DNA of 64,000 nucleotides from positions 744,301-808,300 of the forward strand of contig NZ_SJSK01000003.1 of the NCBI RefSeq assembly GCF_004331645.1, read 5' to 3'. The notes under the pieces were generated by a model. That model was not told the origin of the DNA, searched no databases, and was given only the letters and a program-made list of their open reading frames with translations. Below are positions 56,368 to 64,000 of the stretch, one piece after another; position 1 is the first letter of the stretch, and each line of letters begins with the position of its first letter. Both the position numbers and the translations under genes were made by a program. This DNA comes from Pedobacter frigiditerrae. Lineage in GTDB: Bacteria > Bacteroidota > Bacteroidia > Sphingobacteriales > Sphingobacteriaceae.

Positions 56368-57633
56368 ATGGCTCACTTAAAAAAATTATTACCACATAAA
56401 TTAACATTCCTATTACTTACCTCATTATTCTTAACTGTATCATCATCTTGTAGAAACAATATCAACAATGTAAAAGAAATTTTCAGGGATTTACCAATAG
56501 AAACAATCGATGTCGATTTCTCAATCAAGAAGCCTATTGCACTTTCAACTGTATTTGATACCGTTGAATTTATTCCACTAGAAACCACAAAGAATAGCTT
56601 CTTTGCAGAAATAACTTCCATGGAAACTACCAAGGATTATTTTATCATATACGATCAGTCTTCTAATTCTATACTATTTTTTTTTAAGAATGGAAAATTC
56701 TCTTCTAAAATATCAAACTATGGACTGACAACAACAAAATCGTACAAGAAAATCAAATCATTTACAATAGATAGAACTAGTTCGCAAATAATTATAAATG
56801 ATTCCAATCAAAATAAAATGATCTTTTATGACTTCAAAGGAAACAAGATCAAAGAGATAATGAATCCCTTTTATTACCGGACATTTTATAGTTCAGGTAA
56901 TTCAAATATCATTTACTATAGATCCAATTATTATACTGATAACGAAGCATTAACTGATCCAAAGTCAAAATTCTCTAATCTCTTTTTCACGAAAAACCTT
57001 ACTGATATTAAGAAAGCCTTATTTCCATACGATCCTAAAAAAATTAATGATTTAGATCTCTATAGTGTCCGTAAGAATTTTTACACCAGCGATTATCAAA
57101 ACTGCATATTAGCTTTCCCGTATACTTATGACGCATATAACTTAGATAGCGGCAACGTAAAATCAATCTATAGATTTATGCTGCCCGAAGAAAATAAACT
57201 TCCTGAGGATTTCATGACAAACGACGAGTACATGAATAAAAGGATATCATACGTAAGCAACAAGGCTAATGATAAAAAGATTTATAGTTTAACAAATCTT
57301 TTCACTGTAAATGATAAGTGTGTAACCTTTTGTACATATTCATTTGGGATGACTCCACGATCCTTTTTTTACAACAAGAGAACTAAGGAAGTAGTTAATT
57401 TCGAAAATATCTTTATGGATAAAACTGCTTATTTTCTTCCAGTAACCTCAAATGAAATTTTAGGTTCAGATAACTCATGCCTGTATACTGACATTTCCGC
57501 CGAATCTCTATTTACTCATGCTTTACAAGACGATGTGAATTCGGCAATAAAGCACAACAAAACTCTAAATAATTTCATAACCAGCTCGACTAATCAATCC
57601 AATCCTATCATCATTAAACTACATGTTAAATAA
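56368..57633 (+). CDS. 6-bladed beta-propeller lipoprotein, first copy
   Basis: 421 residues. The lipoprotein signal ends LTVSSSC (Cys28). The start of the propeller, FDTVEFIPLETTKNSFF then YFIIYDQSSNSILFFFKNGK, matches the Bacteroidota 6-bladed beta-propeller (DUF5128/4934-like) family. The signature LPEDFMTNDEYMNK is shared with the paralogue at 58887. Such lipoproteins are often found near small exported peptides and TonB-type barrels. It is probably anchored at the outer membrane as a binding or scaffold protein. First gene of the cluster, behind its own promoter. Confidence 0.82.
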   Translation: MAHLKKLLPHKLTFLLLTSLFLTVSSSCRNNINNVKEIFRDLPIETIDVDFSIKKPIALSTVFDTVEFIPLETTKNSFFAEITSMETTKDYFIIYDQSSNSILFFFKNGKFSSKISNYGLTTTKSYKKIKSFTIDRTSSQIIINDSNQNKMIFYDFKGNKIKEIMNPFYYRTFYSSGNSNIIYYRSNYYTDNEALTDPKSKFSNLFFTKNLTDIKKALFPYDPKKINDLDLYSVRKNFYTSDYQNCILAFPYTYDAYNLDSGNVKSIYRFMLPEENKLPEDFMTNDEYMNKRISYVSNKANDKKIYSLTNLFTVNDKCVTFCTYSFGMTPRSFFYNKRTKEVVNFENIFMDKTAYFLPVTSNEILGSDNSCLYTDISAESLFTHALQDDVNSAIKHNKTLNNFITSSTNQSNPIIIKLHVK

Positions 57634-57707
57634 GGGTATGTGGCAAAAATACTCTCAATACAATGTTTTCTTAAAAATTTAAAACCAATTTAATTAATTC
57701 AAAAAAA

Positions 57708-58160
57708 ATGAAAAAATTCATCTTATTCGGGCTATTCTTTGGCCTTTTAGCTTCCAGTTTGTTATTTAAGAATAACATAGCAATTGCCCAAGGCATAGAA
57801 GATACAGGGCCACCAGATACAACCCAAAGTGTTCAATGTAAAGTATCTGAACATCTTTTCGATTATTCAACCCAAGATGGTTCGTATACAAAACAGTGTG
57901 CCAAATGTTCTACAACAACGGCTTCCACTGACATTCTTGATTTGCAAGGAAAGAAAATTGGCGTGCATTATTATAAAGTAATAGTAACTGTTAACGCGAC
58001 TGTACGTGATTGTAAATTTAAGGACAATGTCAATGCAAAATGCAATGAAATCTCCATGAGTGGCGGTATCGTAGGAGATTGTCCACAGTGGGATGTTATG
58101 GATGAGACACAGACAGAAACACCTACGGATTCAATTCCAGGGGGCATTCCCAACATGTAA
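57708..58160 (+). CDS. Small secreted Cys-rich protein (150 aa)
   Basis: 150 residues. The signal peptide (FGLLASSLLFKNNIAIAQ) is cleaved near residue 28. The mature 120-residue chain has six Cys at 44, 64, 67, 102, 112 and 125, compatible with three disulfides, and an acidic Thr/Pro-rich tail (DETQTETPTDSIPGG). Its context resembles Bacteroidota NVEALA-type small exported proteins that sit with 6-bladed propellers, but the NVEALA motif itself is absent. A hairpin 48 bases downstream may raise its expression over the later genes. I do not recognise the family; cargo of the cluster is my inference. Confidence 0.7.
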   Translation: MKKFILFGLFFGLLASSLLFKNNIAIAQGIEDTGPPDTTQSVQCKVSEHLFDYSTQDGSYTKQCAKCSTTTASTDILDLQGKKIGVHYYKVIVTVNATVRDCKFKDNVNAKCNEISMSGGIVGDCPQWDVMDETQTETPTDSIPGGIPNM

Positions 58161-58208
58161 GAAAAAACATACATTAACTTAAGGAAACTAAATTGATATT
58201 GATTGGAT

Positions 58209-58247
58209 ACCCAAGGGACAAAATTCTTAAAAAACTGTTCCTTGGGT
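58209..58247 (+). terminator. Attenuator-like hairpin after the Cys-rich gene
   Basis: 12-bp stem ACCCAAGGGACA / TGTTCCTTGGGT (one G-U pair) with a 15-base loop, followed by a broken T-rich run (TATTTCAATT) rather than a full T-tract. A partial terminator is plausible, leaving downstream genes at a lower level. Confidence 0.65.
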
Positions 58248-58279
58248 TATTTCAATTATGCTTTTTTTAAAAAAAATAA

Positions 58280-58894
58280 ATGAAACCGAAACCAAGAATT
58301 ACTATATACTTATTTTTATTCTCTTTTATATCGCTGTTCTTTGATATAAGTTGCTCTCGTGATCGTGATAATAGAAAACCAATCAATTCTGCCAATTTGA
58401 AAGATGTTTTTTTCAACAATTACGTTCGGCTTATCGTGCCTTCAGATGGGAAACTGATTGACCAGTCAACAATTCTAATTGACACCAATCTAGTAGAGAG
58501 AAAAATAGGTCAGTTAGCAAAGAAAAAACATACCCTAGTCTTTAGGTATTCAGCAAGTGACTGTGAAATGTGTGTAAATTCTGTATTTAAAATAATTAAG
58601 GAAGAAAATAATAAATTAATTAATGACAACATCTTAATTGTTACCGATTCTTACTCCTCAAGAGATTTTATAGTTAAAACCAAATACTTAAATTTTTTCT
58701 TGCCAATTTATGATGTAAAAGAACCTATAAAAGGCCTTGGCCTTCCACTGGAAGGCAAAAATTTACCTTTTTTCTTTATATTAGGTCCAGATAATAGGAT
58801 TTCTAAAATTTTCTTTCCATATAAGGAATATCCCGACAAAACTAGGGAGTACTTCAGTTATATAAATACTTTCATTAAGGAGAAACATGACTAG
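58280..58894 (+). CDS. Thioredoxin-like lipoprotein with CEMC motif
   Basis: 204 residues. A signal peptide ends FFDISC (Cys25 presumed lipidated, Ser at -1). A thioredoxin-type fold follows: HTLVFRYSASDCEMCVNSVF with CxxC at 95-98, the strand NILIVTDSY, and the cis-Pro-like segment NLPFFFILGPDNRI. It may form or shuffle disulfides in the periplasm; the six-Cys protein encoded just upstream is an obvious candidate client. Overlaps the next gene by eight bases. Confidence 0.72.
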   Translation: MKPKPRITIYLFLFSFISLFFDISCSRDRDNRKPINSANLKDVFFNNYVRLIVPSDGKLIDQSTILIDTNLVERKIGQLAKKKHTLVFRYSASDCEMCVNSVFKIIKEENNKLINDNILIVTDSYSSRDFIVKTKYLNFFLPIYDVKEPIKGLGLPLEGKNLPFFFILGPDNRISKIFFPYKEYPDKTREYFSYINTFIKEKHD

Positions 58895-60164
58895 CTTAAA
58901 GACAATTTGTACATTTATACTTCTTTTAAACACTTTTGTTTCAGTCTCCCAGCAAAAAGGGGCAAATCAAGACGAGAGGACTTTTCGCATAGACCCAAGT
59001 GATGCTATCGGCGCAAATATATCACAGGTCTTTAGCTCGGTTAATTATATTCCTTTAGAGACCACCAAAGGAAGTGTTTTTGGCCATATTAAGCAATTGG
59101 AGGTAACCGAAAAATATTTTATAATCTTAGATGATGATACCAACTGTATTTTATTGTTTACGAAAAACGGGAAGTTTTATCAAAAGATAGCTGGAGGGAA
59201 CCCCTCAAACCAAGGCAACAGGATTCAATACTTTACTGTGAACAAGTGGAGAAATGAGATCATTTACTTATCAAGAAATGAGCGCACATTGAAATATTTC
59301 AATTTTGAAGGCAAAAACATAAAAAATGTTCCCATTGCTTCCAAAGAAGCTGTATCATTAGGTCAAATATCAAAATTTATCAATTCCGATATTGCCCTAA
59401 CCTATAATGATTATAATTCAAATTATTCAGGGAAAAGAAACTTGATCCTTTTCATAGATTCTTTAGGCAATATTAAAGATCAACAGATTCCATTTAATGC
59501 GGAAAATATTACAAATCTCGATAAAGTTGATAATAGATATTATAGACGTGTCAATCTAAATTTTTCGAAAAAATTTGACGGCTTTCTTTTTACCCATAGC
59601 TATGATTATAACATTTATAAGGTTTCCTTAGGCCATTTGGATACTTTATGTCGAATCATATTTCCAGCTAAATTAGGTATGGCCGACGATTTCCTTTCAA
59701 ACGACGAGTACTATAACAAGGCAGACGACTATTTTTCTTCTAAAAATCCATCAAAAATTAACTTTCTAAGCAACGTTTATTTAATTGGGAATAATTTGGT
59801 CTTTAAATGGTGGAATAACAAAAAGGATAATTTGGAAAACCTAAAAAATCTAATTTATAATACGAAATCCGGAACTCTTTACGCATTCAATCATATTTTG
59901 CCTGATGCAAGCAACTATTATCTACCAATCTTTGATTCAGAAAGGGCATATGAAGATTTCATAAAGGCAAGTTCGCAAGACTTGAACGTAGGGGAAACAA
60001 ATGTTCTATATTCATCTATCTCATCTCAATTGCTTTTTAGTACCCACAAGGATAGGAAAGATAAAAAAACAATCTATAGTCCCGAGTTAATAAGCTATTT
60101 TAAAGTAGGGAAAATGACAGACAATCCGGTACTAGTAGAACTTAAACTGAGGGATGCACTTTAA
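58887..60164 (+). CDS. 6-bladed beta-propeller protein, second copy, soluble
   Basis: 425 residues. It has a cleavable signal peptide (NTFVSVSQQ) and no lipobox, unlike the first copy. FSSVNYIPLETTKGSVF and YFIILDDDTNCILLFTKNGK match the paralogue, and MADDFLSNDEYYNK is the shared mid-protein signature. It is probably periplasmic. Overlaps both neighbours (8 and 11 bases), so it is translated with the thioredoxin-like protein and the barrel. Confidence 0.8.
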   Translation: MTSLKTICTFILLLNTFVSVSQQKGANQDERTFRIDPSDAIGANISQVFSSVNYIPLETTKGSVFGHIKQLEVTEKYFIILDDDTNCILLFTKNGKFYQKIAGGNPSNQGNRIQYFTVNKWRNEIIYLSRNERTLKYFNFEGKNIKNVPIASKEAVSLGQISKFINSDIALTYNDYNSNYSGKRNLILFIDSLGNIKDQQIPFNAENITNLDKVDNRYYRRVNLNFSKKFDGFLFTHSYDYNIYKVSLGHLDTLCRIIFPAKLGMADDFLSNDEYYNKADDYFSSKNPSKINFLSNVYLIGNNLVFKWWNNKKDNLENLKNLIYNTKSGTLYAFNHILPDASNYYLPIFDSERAYEDFIKASSQDLNVGETNVLYSSISSQLLFSTHKDRKDKKTIYSPELISYFKVGKMTDNPVLVELKLRDAL

Positions 60165-62991
60165 AAAAGAAAAGTACCTTAAATTTGGAGTACTATTATT
60201 TGCATTCGTGATTATGAGTGTAGGTTTATATGCTCAAAAAAAAGACAGTACAGCGCTGTTGGGCTCAGTAACCGGCATTGTTAGAGATTCTACACATAAT
60301 TATGCTCTGTCTGCTGCTACAATAGCTATCTACAACTCAACAAATTCTAATTTGTTAGCTTATCAACTTTCAGATAGAATGGGGAAATTTGAACTGGACA
60401 AGCTCCCAGTTGCCATCCAATTAAAGGCTAATATTAGTTATGTGGGCTATAAATTGTTGAGCTTACAATTTAGCATTCCAAAAAAGGGTGGTAAAACTGA
60501 CTTGGGGCCACTGAATCTCGAGTTGGCTACAAATGATTTGCAGGAGGTAAACATAAGTGCTCCAGCCCCAATGGTTGTAAGGGGGGACACCATAGAATTC
60601 AATGCTAGCGCTTTCAAATTAGACACAAATGCCGTTGTTGAGGACCTGTTAAAAAAATTGCCTGGTGTAACCGTTTGGAGTGATGGACTAATCACCGTTA
60701 ATGGCAAAAAAATAAAGACTCTACTTGTCGAGGGAAAAGAGTTCATGGGAGGAGACCCAACTGTGGCATTGCAGAACCTACCAAAAAACATTGTTGACAA
60801 GGTACAGATCTATAAGGAAAACAATCGTTCCGATCAAAATTTGATAGACCCTGATTTAACCATAAATATCACGCTCAAAGATGGTCATAAAAAAGGGTAT
60901 TTTGGAAAGCTGGGCTTAGGATATGGAACACGTAAACGATATAATGGAGATGCGATGATTAGCGGGTTTACTAACAAATATCAATTTAGTCTAGTAGGTG
61001 CGCTTAACAATACGAATAAAAACACTGATAACTTTACGAGCCTGATGCGGTACAATGCATTTAAGGGCGATGGTGCAGGAAGCACATATGAGAGTGATTT
61101 TAGTAATCCTGGCAATAATGTGGCAAGGGCATTTGGCGGCAAATTCGCTTATGATTTTAACGACACAAACAAGTTGAACGCCGAGGCGATTAACCGAAGC
61201 ACAGAGTTTACTCAAAATAGTAACGATCAAAATTTAACCATACTAAACGGTGTGAAAAATTTTAGCAGAACCAGTACTACGACAATTAAAAAAAATCAGC
61301 ATAGTTTTAACGAAAGCGCAAACTATGTTTATAGTAGCCCACAAGAAAGCCTAAACATAACCAACAGACTCTCCTACGGCAGCTACGGTTCTTCATCTGA
61401 GCAATTGGAAAATTCGACGAACTTATTGAATAACCAAACCAGCGAAAACCTTGCTAAGGAGACAAATAAAGGCAACGACAATCGAATAACCTTCTCTTTT
61501 GCGTATAATCATTATGGCAATTTACTTAAACAAAAAAAATATAATTATTCCCTAGACTATAGTTATGGCGATAACCGAAATATTAACAATAGCAGTAGAT
61601 TCATCAATTATACAAGTAGTATAACTGCTGCTAATCGATACTTTAATAGGCGTTACGAAAACGAAACTAATAATCACAGCCATCAGGTAAAACTTGCATA
61701 CAACAACTTGCTGAAATTGTTTTTTCCTGATAATAACGTGCCAATGATTAATCTAGTTAATAGTGTAACATATTTCTTAAATAACAAAATTTCTTTTGTT
61801 GGAGATATAAGCCCTACAAATAGCAATCAAGTAGTTAAAAATACTTTTTTAAGTAATAATACACACTATAAGTCAATCAAAATTAGACCATCATTAACTT
61901 ATTCAGATTTTTTTCATAGTCGCCTTACTGATAGGTATGATAAGACATGGGGCTACAACATATCTTCTGCCCTGGAAGTTTTCAAACAAAATAATGAATC
62001 GATCAAGTTTTTTCAGAATATAAAGAAGTCCTATGCCTACCTTATGCCCAGCGCCAGCATTAAATATAGTAATCAACAACTGAATAAATTTTCGAAAGAC
62101 TATTCCGCAGTTTATAGCAATTCCGTTACCTACCCATCAATTGAACAGTTAGCACCATTAATAGACAGTACAAATATCTGGCTCGTTGATGCCGGGAACC
62201 CCAAATTACAGCCATCCAAACACCATCAATTAGAGTTTATTTATAATAACACATTAAAAATAAAAAACACGCTGAACTATAGCCTAAGAATTACAGCTAC
62301 CCTAACTAAAGATGGTTTTGCAGATAGCAATGCATATGACACTTTAGGCCGTATTACACAATATACAGTAAATGCAAACATTAAGGACTTAACATTTTCA
62401 GGGTCGCTACAAAAAATTTACAAGTATCCCATTAGCCAGCTACAATTAAGATTTTCTGGCCAATTAAGCTATGGCGTGCATCCAAATTTTGTTAATGAGA
62501 TGGAAATAAGGACTTCAAGGATAAATAATATAAATATTCTAAACATCAACTATAGTTACAGCACCTATTTTGAAGCCGGGATAAAAACATCATTTAATTT
62601 ATTAAACAGTAGTCAGAATTTTTCCGGAAAGAATATAAGTTACATATCAAAAGGATATGGATTTGGTTTAAGCACTAAGGTATACGCTACGAAAAAGATA
62701 ACTTTCATTAGTGACATTGCTACAAGCATAAACAAAACAAGTAATTTTGATCCCATAAAAAGCACTATCTGGAACGCCAACGTTGGTTTTAGATTTTTTA
62801 AAGGAAACCAGGCCGAAGCAAAGTTTTCTGCGCTTGACCTCTTAAGGCAAAACCAAAACACGTTTACCTCAATTACCCCGAACGGAATTCTACAGGGGAA
62901 CAGAAATATATTGCAACAATATTTTATGGTTACACTATCGTATTTCCCTAGATACTTTGGAAAAAATCAGGTTCAGCCTCAAGGTAATTAA
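60154..62991 (+). CDS. TonB-receptor-like outer-membrane barrel with CarboxypepD_reg-like domain
   Basis: 945 residues. Signal peptide (MSVGLYAQ), CarboxypepD_reg-like domain (TGIVRDSTHNYALSAATIAI, about 35-120), then the plug-like segment LLKKLPGVTVWSDGLITVNG and LLVEGKEFMGGDP. About 700 residues of barrel strands follow. This is the large Bacteroidota outer-membrane barrel family in which the plug carries VNGKxxKxxLVxGKEFF. In this cluster it is the natural channel for export or uptake of the small Cys-rich protein or its ligand. The stop overlaps the next ATG (TAATG). Confidence 0.85.
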   Translation: MHFKKEKYLKFGVLLFAFVIMSVGLYAQKKDSTALLGSVTGIVRDSTHNYALSAATIAIYNSTNSNLLAYQLSDRMGKFELDKLPVAIQLKANISYVGYKLLSLQFSIPKKGGKTDLGPLNLELATNDLQEVNISAPAPMVVRGDTIEFNASAFKLDTNAVVEDLLKKLPGVTVWSDGLITVNGKKIKTLLVEGKEFMGGDPTVALQNLPKNIVDKVQIYKENNRSDQNLIDPDLTINITLKDGHKKGYFGKLGLGYGTRKRYNGDAMISGFTNKYQFSLVGALNNTNKNTDNFTSLMRYNAFKGDGAGSTYESDFSNPGNNVARAFGGKFAYDFNDTNKLNAEAINRSTEFTQNSNDQNLTILNGVKNFSRTSTTTIKKNQHSFNESANYVYSSPQESLNITNRLSYGSYGSSSEQLENSTNLLNNQTSENLAKETNKGNDNRITFSFAYNHYGNLLKQKKYNYSLDYSYGDNRNINNSSRFINYTSSITAANRYFNRRYENETNNHSHQVKLAYNNLLKLFFPDNNVPMINLVNSVTYFLNNKISFVGDISPTNSNQVVKNTFLSNNTHYKSIKIRPSLTYSDFFHSRLTDRYDKTWGYNISSALEVFKQNNESIKFFQNIKKSYAYLMPSASIKYSNQQLNKFSKDYSAVYSNSVTYPSIEQLAPLIDSTNIWLVDAGNPKLQPSKHHQLEFIYNNTLKIKNTLNYSLRITATLTKDGFADSNAYDTLGRITQYTVNANIKDLTFSGSLQKIYKYPISQLQLRFSGQLSYGVHPNFVNEMEIRTSRINNINILNINYSYSTYFEAGIKTSFNLLNSSQNFSGKNISYISKGYGFGLSTKVYATKKITFISDIATSINKTSNFDPIKSTIWNANVGFRFFKGNQAEAKFSALDLLRQNQNTFTSITPNGILQGNRNILQQYFMVTLSYFPRYFGKNQVQPQGN

Positions 62992-64000
62992 TGATGTATG
63001 TTATGAAAAAAATTAAGATAGATACAACGGAACTGTTGTTCTTTGCATTTATCTTGTTGTCTTGCAGCTTTATTTACTCTGGTATTTCAGAAATAGGTTT
63101 TGCAAACCCAGATGACACATGGATGTTGTTGAAGAATGAGTTTGTCTACCGTTTAGACCTGAACTCAAGCTATTTTTATAGACTATTCATTGGAATAGAC
63201 GACATACAATACTCCCCAATTAATACGTTGTACTATTACCTTATCTATCAGATAAATGGATTTGACCCATACTATTATCATCTTTTTTCTTTTGTAATCC
63301 ATTTACTGAATGCAGTCCTCGTTTATAATCTCTCAAGAAAGATTCTTATCATTTTTAACGTTCCCAATTTTCAAAAAATATCCTATGTTATTTGTTTGTT
63401 ATGGTGTATACACCCACTAAATGTTGAGTCCGTAGTATGGATATCTGCGTCCAAAGTTGTACTATTTAGTTTTTTCTCTTTATTGTCTCTTTTTTATTTT
63501 ATCACCGGAATTAAAAGCCAAAAAACAATCGACCTTTTCTTAAGTCTACTTTTCTTTATTATTTCTTGCATGTGCAAGGAACAATCACTTATAACACCAA
63601 TGATTTTTATTTCGTTATTGTTTTTTTTAAAAAAAACGAAACTAAGAACGGACAGAAAACTTCTAGCCTTTATTGCCACGACTTTGCTTATATCATTCCT
63701 TTTTGGAATGTTAACCATAAGCTTGAATCACTTGGTAACTGACCAATTTATCCCGATGGTAAAGTATCCGCTTTATAAGAGAGTGGTTCTTAGTTTTTAT
63801 TGTCTTAGTTTTTACCTTTTTAATCAGCTAATCCCTTCCTATCTACATTATCACTACCCATTTCCATTAAAACCAAATGATTCCTTTCCAATCAACTATT
63901 ATATATACCCTCTACTTTTTATTACTTTTTTGACCTCCTGCTTTCCAATTTTATTTAAATCCAAAATAAGATCATTCTATTTGTTTTGTATGTTGTTCTT
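62991..64000 (+). CDS. Partial GT-C / TMTC-like membrane glycosyltransferase
   Basis: Open from ATG 62991 to the window edge (336 codons, no stop). In-frame ATGs also lie at 62994 and 63003. It is polytopic. The short loop after the first helix has NPDDTW (Asp41-Asp42), as in GT-C transferases. Later, YHLFSFVIHLLNAVLVYNLS and CIHPLNVESVVWISASK match the conserved loops of TMTC/O-mannosyltransferase-like proteins (HPxxxESVxWxSxxK). It would move a sugar from a lipid carrier to exported protein. Coupled to the barrel gene through TAATG. A C-terminal TPR part may lie beyond the edge. Confidence 0.72.
   Translation, partial: MMYVMKKIKIDTTELLFFAFILLSCSFIYSGISEIGFANPDDTWMLLKNEFVYRLDLNSSYFYRLFIGIDDIQYSPINTLYYYLIYQINGFDPYYYHLFSFVIHLLNAVLVYNLSRKILIIFNVPNFQKISYVICLLWCIHPLNVESVVWISASKVVLFSFFSLLSLFYFITGIKSQKTIDLFLSLLFFIISCMCKEQSLITPMIFISLLFFLKKTKLRTDRKLLAFIATTLLISFLFGMLTISLNHLVTDQFIPMVKYPLYKRVVLSFYCLSFYLFNQLIPSYLHYHYPFPLKPNDSFPINYYIYPLLFITFLTSCFPILFKSKIRSFYLFCMLF

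Overview
The window looks like chromosome of a Bacteroidota member, most likely Sphingobacteriaceae (Pedobacter-like). The sequence is AT-rich. It shows recurrent Bacteroidota-type promoters (TTG or TTTG about 18-20 bases before TAnnTTTG), TonB/CarboxypepD_reg outer-membrane receptors, a SusD remnant, DUF3857 proteins, and futalosine-pathway menaquinone genes (mqnA, mqnE). The taxon is inferred from gene content, not from an rRNA gene.

1-16 kb: the start of a DEDDh exonuclease gene leaves the window at the left edge. Two tandem DUF3857/transglutaminase-like proteins follow, then a leftward operon of a C40 peptidase lipoprotein and three different thioredoxin-fold proteins. Next come mutS, a 2'-5' RNA ligase-like protein, a sterol-desaturase-like membrane enzyme, and mqnE / histidine phosphatase / mqnA.

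14-21 kb: a sulfur amino-acid region. A trans-sulfuration enzyme, cysM and cysE face a rightward unit of promoter, SAM riboswitch, a 43-codon reading frame whose last 14 residues are mostly Cys and Met, then metY, metX and homoserine dehydrogenase. The peptide between riboswitch and metY is one of the two most interesting features.

21-53.9 kb: mostly housekeeping. It holds a 2-oxoacid dehydrogenase E2, cinA, an LptD-like protein, two amidases with an MCE protein, RNase Z, purC, phoH, a SAM-hydrolase family protein, serC/serA with a lipoprotein gene between them, a TonB receptor, rpe with a nucleotidyltransferase pair, pnp and rpsO, an ABC module, a MATE exporter, ddl, a PASTA protein, mltG, a thioesterase, a YihY-family protein and tRNA-Ser(TGA). 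Intergenic regions carry iterated palindromes and low-complexity tracts. The 0.8-kb gap at 44.6-45.4 kb holds a frameshifted small gene and a GC-rich 18-bp hairpin.

53.9-64 kb: accessory region beyond tRNA-Ser. A right-handed beta-helix protein of visibly different base composition is followed by a decayed SusD fragment. A promoter then precedes a tightly packed rightward cluster: 6-bladed beta-propeller lipoprotein, small secreted Cys-rich protein, attenuator-like hairpin, thioredoxin-like lipoprotein, second beta-propeller, large outer-membrane barrel, and a GT-C/TMTC-like membrane glycosyltransferase running off the window. I read this as a candidate secretion or maturation system for the Cys-rich protein. 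The function is inference.
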